In this document: positions 48,802 to 57,536 of the stretch, piece by piece | Position numbering within the stretch: position 1 is the stretch's first letter | Layout: every line of letters begins with the position of its first letter | Assembly: GCF_041052385.1 (NCBI RefSeq) | Contig: NZ_CP163439.1 | Location: forward strand, 2,221,001-2,285,000 | Reading direction: 5' to 3' | Length of the DNA: 64,000 bases | Source of the DNA: Streptomyces sp. R28 | GTDB taxonomy: Bacteria > Actinomycetota > Actinomycetes > Streptomycetales > Streptomycetaceae | Notes under the pieces: generated by a model | The model's input: the letters and a program-made list of their open reading frames with translations, nothing else | Told to the model about the DNA's origin: nothing | The model's database searches: none | Program-made: the position numbers and the translations under genes

Positions 48802-49827
48802 ATGCTCGGTTGTGTGATCCACGGGCAGGACGACCTGCGGGTCGAGGAGCTGCCCGTGCCGGTTCCCGGACCGGGGCAGGCGCTGGTGGCCGTGCGGTAC
48901 GGCGGGGTCTGCGGCTCCGACCTGCACTACTGGCGGCACGGTGGGGTCGGCGACTTCCGGCTCAAGGAGCCGATGGTGCTCGGCCACGAGGTGGTCGGGA
49001 CGGTCGTCTCGTACGGCGACGGGGCATCGGGGCCGGTCGCCGGTACGACCGTCGCGGTCCACCCGGCCACTCCCTGCTCGGCCTGCCCCGAGTGCGCGGA
49101 CGGGCGGCGCAACGTCTGCCGGGACACCCGCTACCTCGGCAGCGCGGCACGCTTCCCGCATGTGCAGGGCGGGTTCGCGGCCCAAGTGGTCGTGCCCGCA
49201 GACCAGTTGAGGCCGCTCCCGGCCGGGCTCGGCCTGCGGCGGGCGGCGCTCGCCGAGCCGCTGTCCGTCGCGCTGCACGCGGTGCGGCGGGCCGGAGAGG
49301 TGGCCGGGAGGCATGTCCTCGTCACCGGTGCCGGGCCCATCGGGTGTCTGGTGGTCGCGGCGGCGAAGGCGGCCGGGGCGGCGCACGTGACGGTGACGGA
49401 CCTGCTGCCGACTGCGCTTGAGTACGCGCGGATCGCCGGCGCCGACAGCCTCGTACGGGCCGATGATCCGGGCGATGCCGGGTGGCCGTCCGAGGTGGAC
49501 GTGGCGATCGAGGCATCGGGGGTCGCCGCGGGGCTGGACGCGTGTCTGCGACTGGTGCGGCGCGCAGGTGCCGTGGTGCAGCTCGGGATGCTGCCGCCGG
49601 GGCTGAGTCCGTTCGCGGGGAACCTCGTCGTGAGCCGGGAGATCGAGCTGCGGGGGGCGTTCCGCTTCGACGGGGAGTTCGACGCGGCACTGGAACTGCT
49701 CGCCGCCGAGGCCTCGTTCGATGGGCTGGTCAGCGCGGTGGTGCCGGTGCGGGAGGCCGAGTCGGCGTTCGCGCTCGCCGCGGACCGGAGCCGGTCGTGC
49801 AAGGTGCTGCTGGACTTCGGGGGCTGA
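48802..49827 (+). CDS. idnD: L-idonate 5-dehydrogenase (zinc MDR family)
   Basis: This protein has 341 residues. Catalytic zinc site: GVCGSDLHYWRHGGVGDFRLK and GHEVVG. Structural zinc site: CSACPECADGRRNVC. Rossmann motif: VTGAGPIGCLVVAAAKAAG. The YWRHGGVGDF stretch is characteristic of L-idonate dehydrogenases, which oxidise idonate to 5-ketogluconate, the substrate of the preceding SDR. ATG 48802 is chosen over GTG 48784, since AAGGAGG lies 8 nt upstream of the ATG. It is the last gene of the gluconate/idonate operon. Confidence 0.9.
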   Translation: MLGCVIHGQDDLRVEELPVPVPGPGQALVAVRYGGVCGSDLHYWRHGGVGDFRLKEPMVLGHEVVGTVVSYGDGASGPVAGTTVAVHPATPCSACPECADGRRNVCRDTRYLGSAARFPHVQGGFAAQVVVPADQLRPLPAGLGLRRAALAEPLSVALHAVRRAGEVAGRHVLVTGAGPIGCLVVAAAKAAGAAHVTVTDLLPTALEYARIAGADSLVRADDPGDAGWPSEVDVAIEASGVAAGLDACLRLVRRAGAVVQLGMLPPGLSPFAGNLVVSREIELRGAFRFDGEFDAALELLAAEASFDGLVSAVVPVREAESAFALAADRSRSCKVLLDFGG

Positions 49828-50006
49828 ACAAGCCGGGGTTCGGCCGGGGTTCGCCGGGATGCCGCTTCTCGGGGTCGCCGTTTCTGAGTGCCTGAACTCA
49901 CCCTGACGATCGCATGAAGCCACTTCCCCGAGGGCGCCCTCGGCCTGATGATGAGGTGATCCTTGGCGGCTGCCGCAGCTGTCGGGGGAGAACATCGGGG
50001 GGCGTC

Positions 50007-51242
50007 ATGGCGGTTTCCCTCGGGATGCGTATCTCGGGGCTGCTCGTTGCAGGGGCGGTGGCGGTCACCGCCGCGGCCTTCACGGGTGACGGGGGTGTCA
50101 CTGCGGACGGCAGGGGCGGTGGGGGCACGATCGTCACCGCCGAGCCCTCCGACGGCACGCGGAAGCCGCCGACCGGTCTGCCCGGCAGTTCCCCTCCTCC
50201 GGTACGGCAGTCGCCGGCCGGCCACTTCGAAGTGCCCGCGGCCACCGGCACGCCCCGCGCCTCCCAGGGCGAAACGGTGAGCGAGAGCCCGAGCCCCTCC
50301 TCCCCCAGCCCCTCCATGAGCGAGAAGCTCCTCGAAGCCCCCGTCTGGCTCCCGCCCGGCCCCGACTCACCGGACGTCGACGGCACGCCGGACCCGGCGA
50401 GCGTGTACGACCTGCTCCGCTCCCCCACCGAGTGCCGGAAAGCGCTGGAGGTGATCCCTCGGACGGCGGCCGACGCGGAGTGGACCCTGCTGCGCGGGCT
50501 GGCCTCCGCCTGCCTGGCCGTGCAGGGCCAGGGCGGCAGTTGGGGGCAGGCGGTTCGGGACCATGCCGCTCAGGCGGACAAGGCGGACACGTGCAAGGGC
50601 CGTGCCGCGTACGCCGTCCTGGGCTCTCTGCTCGATTTCCATCGGCGCCATCCCGGCGGCATCGTGCGGCTGAAGCCCTCGGCGAGCGGTACTCCCCCGG
50701 CGTGCGGCTACCGGATCACCGGGGTGGACACCGGCGGTGACGGCGAGGCGCGGCCCGGTGAGGTGGTCGGGATCGAGCTCGCCGACACCTACTTCGACCA
50801 CGCCGAACCGCTGCCGGACGTGAGCGTGACCATCGGGGGGCAGCAGGTACCCGGGGTGCCGGTCCTGAAGTCGGAGTCGGCCGACCGTCTGGTGCTGTCC
50901 GTCGTCGTTCCGGTGCTGGAGCCTGGCCCGGCCGACGTGACCGTCCGGCATGCCGGCGTCGAGCTCCGCATGCCGGCCGCCTTCACCGTCGCCACGCCGG
51001 ACATCGTGCAGGACCCGGACCCTGACCCGGCTCCGAGCGCCCCTGGCGAATTGAGCTGCGGCTCGTCGACGCCCCAAAGGGGCACGGGACCGTCATCGAC
51101 ATGCGGCTACCGCCGCGTGGGCGCGACCAGCCACAACGCACCCGCAGACGCCCGTCATCCCCTCGCGGCACTCTCCTCGGCGTTCCTCGTTCCTTCTACC
51201 GTCTCCACAGCGAATGCTCCCGTTCAGCCCACTCCCGGCTGA
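50007..51242 (+). CDS. Secreted protein with IPT/TIG-like domain; 3' end possibly frameshifted
   Basis: This protein has 411 residues as read. An N-terminal hydrophobic signal (ISGLLVAGAVAVTAAAFTGD) is followed by a Pro/Ser-rich linker to about residue 115. A helical domain with two Cys follows (SPTECRKALEV, LASACLAVQGQGG, DTCKGRAAYAVLG). Then comes an Ig-like domain (PGEVVGIELADTYFDHAEPL, VSVTIGGQQVPGV, GPADVTVRHAGVELRMPAAF). After about residue 350 (near 51050) the composition changes to Ser/Thr/Ala-rich and the gene overlaps the opposing cytochrome b gene by 47 nt. A neighbouring frame there reads IELRLVDAPKGHGTVIDMRL, which looks more coding. Function unknown. Confidence 0.65.
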   Translation: MAVSLGMRISGLLVAGAVAVTAAAFTGDGGVTADGRGGGGTIVTAEPSDGTRKPPTGLPGSSPPPVRQSPAGHFEVPAATGTPRASQGETVSESPSPSSPSPSMSEKLLEAPVWLPPGPDSPDVDGTPDPASVYDLLRSPTECRKALEVIPRTAADAEWTLLRGLASACLAVQGQGGSWGQAVRDHAAQADKADTCKGRAAYAVLGSLLDFHRRHPGGIVRLKPSASGTPPACGYRITGVDTGGDGEARPGEVVGIELADTYFDHAEPLPDVSVTIGGQQVPGVPVLKSESADRLVLSVVVPVLEPGPADVTVRHAGVELRMPAAFTVATPDIVQDPDPDPAPSAPGELSCGSSTPQRGTGPSSTCGYRRVGATSHNAPADARHPLAALSSAFLVPSTVSTANAPVQPTPG

Positions 51243-51819
51243 CTGACCCCGTCCGCATCCCCCGTCGCGCCTCCGGATCCCCCAACGCCATGCCGATGTG
51301 CCCGGCGAGGACGATCCCGACGGTGAGCGCCAGCCAGTCGTGGACGAACGTCGCGCTGGTCCGCCACACCAGCGGCGCGAGATGGGTGAACCACATCATG
51401 AGACCGGTGCCCAGCATCACCAGCGTCGCCCCGGCGATCCAGGCCGCATAGATCTTCTGCCCGGCGTTGAACTTGCCCGCAGGACGGGACGCGGCCCGCT
51501 TGTCACGGCGGAACGCGGCGCTCAGCCAGACGCGGTCGTGCGAGCCGAAGCGGTTCAGGTGGCCCAGATCGGCGCGGAACGCGCGGGAGGCGAGGCCGGC
51601 CAGCACCGGCACGGGCAGGGCGAGGCCGGCCCACTCGTGGACGCGGACCACCAGCTCGCGGCGCCCGACGAGTTCGGCGAGCTGCGGGACGTACAGACAG
51701 GCCGCCGTCACCACGCACACGCCCATCAGCGCGGCCGTCGTGCGGTGCACCCAGCGCTCGGCCCGGCTGAAGCGCCGGACGCCGGTGGACCGGCCGGGTA
51801 CGTCAACTCGTAGGCTCAT
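51196..51819 (-). CDS. Cytochrome b/b6-domain membrane protein
   Basis: This protein has 207 residues with four or five membrane helices. Haem-ligand His residues are suggested by RWVHRTTAALMG, RVHEWAGLALPVP, FVHDWLALTVGIVLAGHIGMA. It is encoded directly after a periplasmic molybdopterin enzyme gene, with 17 nt of overlap, so it probably passes electrons from the quinone pool to that enzyme or the reverse (as MsrQ does for MsrP, or as a formate dehydrogenase gamma-type subunit would). The exact partner reaction is unknown. Confidence 0.85.
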   Translation of the reverse strand: MSLRVDVPGRSTGVRRFSRAERWVHRTTAALMGVCVVTAACLYVPQLAELVGRRELVVRVHEWAGLALPVPVLAGLASRAFRADLGHLNRFGSHDRVWLSAAFRRDKRAASRPAGKFNAGQKIYAAWIAGATLVMLGTGLMMWFTHLAPLVWRTSATFVHDWLALTVGIVLAGHIGMALGDPEARRGMRTGSVSREWAEREHSLWRR

Positions 51820-52549
51820 CGTCGCGTCCGTTCGAGCGGCCGACCCAGGCGTCGACGTCGTAGCCCCGTTCCTCCCAGTAGCCCGGCTTCACGGCCTTGG
51901 TGACGGTGATGCCGGAGAGCCACTTGGCGGACTTGTAGAAGTACATGGGGGCCACATAGAGACGGACCGGGCCGCCGTGGCTGTGGCCCAGGTCCTTGTC
52001 CTGCATGCGCAGGGCGACCAGGACGTCGGCGCGGCGGGCCTGGTCGAGGGTGAGGCTCTCGGTGTAGGTGCCGTCGAAGCAGGTGAAGCGCACCGCCCCG
52101 GCCTCCTGGCGCACTCCGGCGGCGTCCAGCAGCCGGGACAGGCGTACGCCTTCGAAGGGTGTGCCGGGGACCCGCCAGCCGGTGACGCACTGGACGTCGC
52201 GCACCATCCGGGTCTGCGGGAGGGCGCGCAGGTCGGCGAGCGTATAGGTGCGGGGGTGGTCGACCAGGCCGTCGACCGTGAGGCGGTAGCTGGTCGCGTT
52301 CTTGTGGGGCACGGAGGAGGCGACCGAGTAGTAGCGGAAGCCGCCGCCGTTGGGGAGCAGGCCCGTCAGGCCGGTCGGGTCCTTGTCGGAGGCGCCCGCG
52401 AGGAAGGACTCCAGGCCGCGTTGCAGGGTCGGCGCGGTGACCACGCCGAGGGCGCCCAGGCCGAGGGTGCCGAGGAAGACGCGGCGGCCGATGGGCTTGC
52501 CCTTCTCCTCGCCCTTCGCTTCGGAGGCTTCGGGCTGTTCGGGATTCAC
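51803..52549 (-). CDS. Tat-exported molybdopterin-dependent oxidoreductase (sulfite oxidase/MsrP fold)
   Basis: This protein has 248 residues. The Tat signal GRRVFLGTLGLGALGVV is at about residues 21-37. The molybdenum-ligating Cys is in VQCVTGWRVPGTPFEGV, followed by the pterin-binding GGPVRLYVAPMYFYKSAKWL and a C-terminal GYWEERGYDVDAWVG, all typical of sulfite-oxidase-family enzymes. It lacks the dimerisation domain of true sulfite oxidases. Methionine-sulfoxide reduction is possible, but other S- or N-oxides cannot be excluded. The start is GTG 52549. Coupled with the cytochrome b gene. Confidence 0.9.
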   Translation of the reverse strand: MNPEQPEASEAKGEEKGKPIGRRVFLGTLGLGALGVVTAPTLQRGLESFLAGASDKDPTGLTGLLPNGGGFRYYSVASSVPHKNATSYRLTVDGLVDHPRTYTLADLRALPQTRMVRDVQCVTGWRVPGTPFEGVRLSRLLDAAGVRQEAGAVRFTCFDGTYTESLTLDQARRADVLVALRMQDKDLGHSHGGPVRLYVAPMYFYKSAKWLSGITVTKAVKPGYWEERGYDVDAWVGRSNGRDDEPTS

Positions 52550-52651
52550 CTGTCCATTCGAACACCCGCGACCCGGGCGGGACCAGGAATCGCGGGTGCT
52601 CGTCAGGGTTCCGTAATCACTTCTTACGGGATTCTCAGGAGCGGTCCTCCG

Positions 52652-54199
52652 CTACGACGCCTCCGTCGCCGCCTTCTCCAGCTGGAACGCCTCGTTGCCG
52701 AGCCCGATGCGGGCGTGCTTCTCGGGGGCGCGGGAGCGCAGGAGCAGGCCCTGGATCAGGCCGACGGCCAGAGCGAGGGCGATGACGGCGGGAAGCGCCC
52801 AGCTCAGGGACGAACCCGGGCCCGCCCCGATCAGGACGTCGAAGTCCTTGACGGTGTAGACGACGATGAAGGCCAGCGCGAGGACGGCGAGCGCGGAGGC
52901 GGCCAGCCGCCAGAACTGGGCGGCGACGGCTCCCCGGCGGACGAAGAAGACGATGACCGAGACCGAGGCGGCGGCCATCAGCGCGGCGACACCCAACGCG
53001 CCGAGGCTGCCCATCCAGGTGAACAGGTGCAGGACCGGGGCGGTGGGGTCGCCGGCCGGCTTGTCGTCGGTGAACGCGAAGACGGCGACGAGCACGAGTG
53101 AGATCACGGTCTGCAGCAGCGAACCCGTGCCCGGGGCGCCGCTCGCGCCGCTGGTGCGGCCGAAGGTGGCGGGCAGCAGTCCCTCGCGGCCCATGGCGAA
53201 GGCGTAACGGGCGACGACGTTGTGGAAGCTGAGCATCGCCGCGAACATGCCGGTCACGAACAGCACGTGCAGGACGTCGGTGAAGCCGGCGCCGAGCAGG
53301 TCCTCCGTGAGGAAGAACAGCAGCCCGGCGCTCTGCTCCTGCGCGGTGCCGACGATCGCCGAGGGGCCGGCGGCGACGGTGTACGCCCAGCAGCTGATCG
53401 TGTAGAAGACGGCGATGCCGCCGATCGCCAGGAACATCACTCGGGGCACGAGGACGTGCGGACGGCTGGTCTCCTCGGCGTAGACGGGGGCCTGCTCGAA
53501 GCCGAGGAAGGCGGCGACGCAGAAGCACAGGGCGGTGCCTACACCCGCGCCGGTGAGGGTGTCCGGGTTGAAGGCGTGCAGTGACAGGCCCTCCTTGCCG
53601 GGGTCGGCGAGCGCGGCAACATCGAAGATGACCACGAGGGCGACCTCGATGATCAGCAGAACGCCGAGCACGCGCGCGTTGAGGTCGATCTTCAGCCAGC
53701 TGAGGGCGCCGACGAGGAGTACGGCCAGGAGCGCCGGTATCCACCAGGCGACCTCGGTGTCGAGGTAAGTGGCGAACAGCCCGGAGACCTCGAAGCCGAA
53801 GATGCCGTAGATGCCGACCTGGAGCGCGCTGTAGGCGACGAGCGCGACCATCGCGGCCCCGGCGCCGGCGGTGCCGCCGAGGCCGCGGGAGATGTACGCG
53901 TAGAAGGCGCCGGCGTTGTGGACGTGCCGGCTCATCTCCGCGTACCCGACGCTGAACAGGGCGAGCACGAGGCCGAGGATCACGAAGAGCAGCGGCTGCC
54001 CGAGGACGCCCATCACTCCGAAGGTCGTGGGCATGACACCCGCGACCACCATGAGGGGTGCCGTCGCGGCGAGCACGGACAGCAGCAGGCCGGTCGCGCC
54101 CAGCCGGTCGGCGCGCAGGGCGCGGTCCTGCCCCTTGAACGTACTGATGCCGCCGCCGTCCACGGTGGCTCTGCTCGTACTGGAACTGCCCGTCGTCAT
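52652..54199 (-). CDS. APC-superfamily amino acid permease
   Basis: This protein has 515 residues and 12-13 membrane segments. Family marks are LRADRLGATGLLLSVLAATAP, AGAFYAYISRGLGGTAG, FCVAAFLGFEQAPVYAEETSRP and FHNVVARYAFAMGREGLLP. It imports an amino acid or polyamine; specificity is unclear. ATG 54199 (MTTGSSSTSR) has AAAGGACGG about 8 nt upstream. The upstream in-frame region is repeat-derived (TADPDPHPS) and is excluded. The gene following upstream on the same strand encodes a TPR-like protein, 187 nt away. Confidence 0.9.
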   Translation of the reverse strand: MTTGSSSTSRATVDGGGISTFKGQDRALRADRLGATGLLLSVLAATAPLMVVAGVMPTTFGVMGVLGQPLLFVILGLVLALFSVGYAEMSRHVHNAGAFYAYISRGLGGTAGAGAAMVALVAYSALQVGIYGIFGFEVSGLFATYLDTEVAWWIPALLAVLLVGALSWLKIDLNARVLGVLLIIEVALVVIFDVAALADPGKEGLSLHAFNPDTLTGAGVGTALCFCVAAFLGFEQAPVYAEETSRPHVLVPRVMFLAIGGIAVFYTISCWAYTVAAGPSAIVGTAQEQSAGLLFFLTEDLLGAGFTDVLHVLFVTGMFAAMLSFHNVVARYAFAMGREGLLPATFGRTSGASGAPGTGSLLQTVISLVLVAVFAFTDDKPAGDPTAPVLHLFTWMGSLGALGVAALMAAASVSVIVFFVRRGAVAAQFWRLAASALAVLALAFIVVYTVKDFDVLIGAGPGSSLSWALPAVIALALAVGLIQGLLLRSRAPEKHARIGLGNEAFQLEKAATEAS

Positions 54200-54250
54200 G
54201 GCAATGACCGTCCTTTGTCGGGTCGGGGGTCGAGGGCGCTGGGGGTCGGC

Positions 54251-54328
54251 GGTACTGGGGTGCGGGTCGGGGTCGGCGGTACTGGGATGCGGGTCAGGGT
54301 CGGCGGCGCTGGGGTGCGGGTCGGGGGC
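54251..54328. repeat. 27-nt tandem repeat, about three units, upstream of the APC permease
   Basis: Units at 54251-54277, 54278-54304 and a partial third to 54328 share the core ctggggtgcgggtcggg. If translated in the permease frame they give repeated TADPDPHPS. They lie in the gap between the permease and the upstream gene and may be untranslated. Confidence 0.75.
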
Positions 54329-54386
54329 GGGCGCTGCGTGTGCGGACAGGTCGGGGGTGGCTGCGGGGGCGGACGGGGGCGTGCGG

Positions 54387-55337
54387 TCACGACGTGCCGA
54401 GCGCGGTGGCGCGGGCGTCGCGGAAGGCGGGATACGGATCGCGGTCCGGGTACGACCAGGGCGACGGGGTGGCGTGCTCACCGATGCGGTGGAACAGGGC
54501 GGCCGCCTCGGCGCTCCGGCCCTCGCAGACCTTGGCGTGGGCGAGGAAGTTCAGGTCGATGAGGCGGCGCGGGTGGCCCTCCTGCTCCCACTCCAGCCAC
54601 CAGTCGAAGGCGGCCCGCATCACCTGCCGGGCCCGACGGCCCGTCCAGTGCCCGGAGGCGTCCGCGCCCCGGGGCTCGCGTCCCGTCGCGCCGAGGACGC
54701 GGTAGCGCTCGGTGTGGGCGATGACCGGGAGGATGGCGAGCGGGGAGTCGGCGGGAGCCTGCTCAGCGGCGTCGTTGGCGAAGTCGTAGACCTCGTGGAG
54801 CGGGTCGGGACCGGCGCCGGGGTGGCGCTCTGCGAGCCGGGCGACCATCAGGTGATGGGCGTGGTGGTGGTCGGCGTACCGGGTGCGGACCTCGGCGAAC
54901 AGACGCCGCACCTCCTCCTCGGCGCCCAGGGCGCTCTCCAGCATGAGCAGGCCGAGCCAGGGCGTGGGGTCGGCGGGCGCGAGCGCGGCGGCGGCGCGGC
55001 AGGACTCGCGGGCACGGACCGGTTTCTCCTTGCCGCGCAGGGCGCGCCGGACCAGGGCGAGGGCGAGCAGGACGGCGGCGTCGACGGAGTCGGGTTCGGC
55101 GAGCAGCCAGTCACGGACCCAGGGGGCGCAGTACGGCTCCTGAGCGAGGACGGTGACGCGGTGCCCTCTGCGGTCCCAGTCGTCGCCGGTCCGGGCGAGC
55201 AGCGAGCGGGCCGTCTGCCACCTGCCCTGGGCCAATGCGGTGCGGGCCGCGGCGAGCTCGGCGTCGTCGAGGGCCGCGTCGAAGGTGTGGGCTGCGCGCT
55301 TTCGGCCGCGGCCGAGGGGTGGCGGAGGTGGGGGCAC
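54387..55337 (-). CDS. Hypothetical protein with TPR-like helical repeats
   Basis: This protein has 316 residues, rich in Ala, Arg and Leu and almost all helical. Helix pairs such as LAAARTALAQGRWQTARSLL, AAVLLALALVRRALRGKEK and CRAAAALAPADPTPWLGLLM resemble tetratricopeptide repeats. A later part (FDWWLEWEQEGHPRRLIDLN, AHAKVCEGRSAEAAALFHRI) is similar. No catalytic motif is visible. The start GTG 55337 is uncertain because no SD precedes it. Similar proteins are, to my recollection, widespread in Streptomyces. Confidence 0.65.
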   Translation of the reverse strand: MPPPPPPLGRGRKRAAHTFDAALDDAELAAARTALAQGRWQTARSLLARTGDDWDRRGHRVTVLAQEPYCAPWVRDWLLAEPDSVDAAVLLALALVRRALRGKEKPVRARESCRAAAALAPADPTPWLGLLMLESALGAEEEVRRLFAEVRTRYADHHHAHHLMVARLAERHPGAGPDPLHEVYDFANDAAEQAPADSPLAILPVIAHTERYRVLGATGREPRGADASGHWTGRRARQVMRAAFDWWLEWEQEGHPRRLIDLNFLAHAKVCEGRSAEAAALFHRIGEHATPSPWSYPDRDPYPAFRDARATALGTS

Positions 55338-55642
55338 CGTTTTGGGTTCTGTCGAGGGGGAAGGTGTGGACAGTCATCAACCGATCACTCACAGCAAATC
55401 CGCAGCCAACGCTTCACGTCAAGAGCTGCTGCCGCGTTACACGCGTCAACTCCCGTTACTGGTGAGACAGTTGTGACACCACCGCTGCCCGTAATGCCCG
55501 ATTTATTCGGAGTGTGTGAAGTACGTCATGGCGGCACCGTCGTCGGCATCGCAGGATCGGGGGAACGCGCAAGCCGGGCTCGGGGCCGCTACAGTCGGCC
55601 CTTACGCATCCCGTCCGCCCGGCAGGATTCGAGGTACGCAGC
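55338..55642. other. 305-nt divergent intergenic region
   Basis: This region lies between the TPR-like protein gene (minus) and the DMT transporter pseudogene (plus). Its GC is lower than its surroundings from 55380 to 55510, consistent with promoters. No RNA gene or conserved small ORF was recognised. Confidence 0.45.
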
Positions 55643-56538
55643 GTGTCGCTCCAGATTCTGATACTCGCCGTAAGTGCTGCATGCTGTCTGGGCTTCGGCT
55701 TCGTACTGCAGCAGAACGCGGCCCAGAAGGCGCCACTGAGCGACTTCCTCTCCCCCCGCATCCTGCTCGACCTGATGAAGGTGCCGCGCTGGCTGGGCGG
55801 CATCGGGCTCATGGTGGTCGGCATGGCGCTGGGCGCGATGGCACTGGGCCAGGGCGAGATCTCCCTGGTGGAGCCACTGCTGGCGACGAACCTGCTGTTC
55901 GCGCTCGTGCTCTCCCGCCGCCAGACCAAGCAGTCACTGGGCCGCCAGGGCTGGGCAGGCCTCGCCCTGCTCGCGGGCGGTGTGACGGCGTTCATCGTCG
56001 CCGGCCAGCCGCACGGCGGAACGGCACCCAGCGATCCCTTCCGGCAGTGGCTGATCATCGGCGTCATGGTCGGGGTGGCCCTGCTGCTCACGGCGTACGC
56101 CAAGCGCTCGCGGCTCAGCTCGGGTCCGGCGCTGCTGGCGACGCCGCCGGTCTGCTGTACGGCGTGCAGGACGCGCTGACGCGGGTGACCGGCCAGCGTT
56201 TCGCCGAGGGCGGCATGTCCGAGGTCCTGACCGGCTGGCAGCCGTACGCCGTGGTGGCGCTCGGGCTCACCGGGCTGGTCCTGGTCCAGAGCGCGTTCGA
56301 GACGGCGTCCCTGCGCATGTCCCTGCCCGCCCTGACCGCGGCCCAGCCCCTGGCCGGCATCGCCTGCGGCGTCGGCTTCCTCGGCGACCGGCTCCGCACC
56401 GACGCGGGGGCGCTGGCGTGGGAGGCGGCCGGACTCACGGGCATCGTGGTCGGCATCATCCTCCTCGGCATGCACCCGGCGATGCCGTGCGGGACGAAGC
56501 AGCCGGCACGTACGCCGGCGCTGCAGACTGCGGGATGA
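55643..56538 (+). pseudogene. DMT-family transporter, frameshifted
   Basis: GTG 55643 starts an EamA/DMT-type membrane protein (SLQILILAVSAACCLGFGFV, QNAAQKAPLSDFL, GQGEISLVEPLLATNLLFAL). The first frame runs into PVCCTACRTR and stops at 56179. The family sequence continues in the next frame (GLLYGVQDALTRVTG, YAVVALGLTGLVLVQSAFET, LAGIACGVGFLGDRLR) to 56538. Restoring one base near 56141-56149 (reading GCGACxGCCGCCGGTCTG) would join the parts into one protein of about 298 residues with ten segments. It is either a real loss-of-function deletion or a sequencing error in a GC-rich stretch. Confidence 0.85.
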
Positions 56539-57008
56539 CGGCGCGCCGGGGCGGGGCACCGGGCTGACGGCGCGGACGGGTACGGGCAGGCGCCGGCGGC
56601 CAGGGCGTGGGCCAGCGGACACCGACCGGCCTGGAAGGGCGCGGCTGATTCGCTCAAGCTCACCTTGAGGAGCGCCTCACCCGCCGGCACTGGTCGGAAG
56701 CAGCCGGTCGGACGGGCAGCGGAGCGCGCGCATCACGGTCGACCAGGGCGGCTGGGCGGCTGGGTGGCTGCGGGCCACGCACGGACCAGGTCGGCCCGGA
56801 GCGACACAGACCACCGCGAAAGCGCCTCGGCTCGGCTCGCCTCGGCTCGGACAGACACCTCCCCCAAGCCCCGATAGCCCTTCACCGCGGGTAGACGCAG
56901 GGTGACCGACCGGCCAGGGGCTCGGAGCGGCGCAGGCAGAGGGCCGCGGGGGCGTGCGGGGCCCGCTGGGATGGCCCCCTGCTGGACGGCCCCTGCTTGG
57001 ATGGGTCC
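56539..57008. other. 470-nt stretch without a convincing gene
   Basis: Open frames here have no family resemblance and poor codon bias. There is a short ggctcg/cctcgg simple repeat at about 56827-56848. The 3' end must contain the NUDIX gene promoter, since no SD precedes that ATG. Confidence 0.5.
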
Positions 57009-57536
57009 ATGAGCGCTGCTGACGAGATTCTCGACATCGTCGACGAGCACGACCAGGTCATCGGACAGTCCCCCCGCGGCGAGGCCTACGCCAGGGGGCT
57101 GCGCCACCGCGCCGTCTTCATCGAGGCCCGGGACGCCCGGGGCCGCCTCTTCGTGCACCGCCGTACGCCCACCAAGCTGGTGTTCCCCTCGCGGTACGAC
57201 ATGTTCGTCGGCGGAGTGGTCGGCGCGGGTGAGTCCTACGACGTCGCCGCCCTGCGCGAGGCCGAGGAAGAACTCGGCGTGAGCGGCCTTCCCCGACCGG
57301 CGTTCCTGTTCAAGTTCCTGTACGACGACGGCGCCGGGCAGACCTGGTGGTCGGCGGTGTACGAGGTGCGCTGCGAGCTGCCCGTGAGCCCGCAGGTGGA
57401 GGAGGTCGCCTGGCACGATTTCCTGCCCGACGCCGAGGTGGAGCGACGGCTGACCGAGTGGGCGTGGGTGCCGGACGGGCTGGCGGCCTACGAGCGGCTC
57501 AGGGCCTACCGGGCGGGTGGCGGAGCGACCGGCTGA
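57009..57536 (+). CDS. NUDIX hydrolase
   Basis: This protein has 175 residues. The complete NUDIX box GGVVGAGESYDVAALREAEEELGV is present as GGVVGAGESYDVAALREAEE plus LGV. The N terminus DEILDIVDEHDQVIGQSPRG and FVHRRTPTKLVFPSRYDMF place it near the isopentenyl-diphosphate isomerase/YfcD-type group, but it lacks enough marks to assign a substrate. ATG 57009 has no SD, so a leaderless mRNA is likely. The 3' end overlaps the convergent gene by 38 nt. Confidence 0.9.
   Translation: MSAADEILDIVDEHDQVIGQSPRGEAYARGLRHRAVFIEARDARGRLFVHRRTPTKLVFPSRYDMFVGGVVGAGESYDVAALREAEEELGVSGLPRPAFLFKFLYDDGAGQTWWSAVYEVRCELPVSPQVEEVAWHDFLPDAEVERRLTEWAWVPDGLAAYERLRAYRAGGGATG

Noticed and set aside
54200..54386. N-terminal extension of the APC permease with repeated TADPDPHPS.
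   Set aside because: The permease ATG at 54199 has a good ribosome site and matches the usual start; the extension is repeat-derived.
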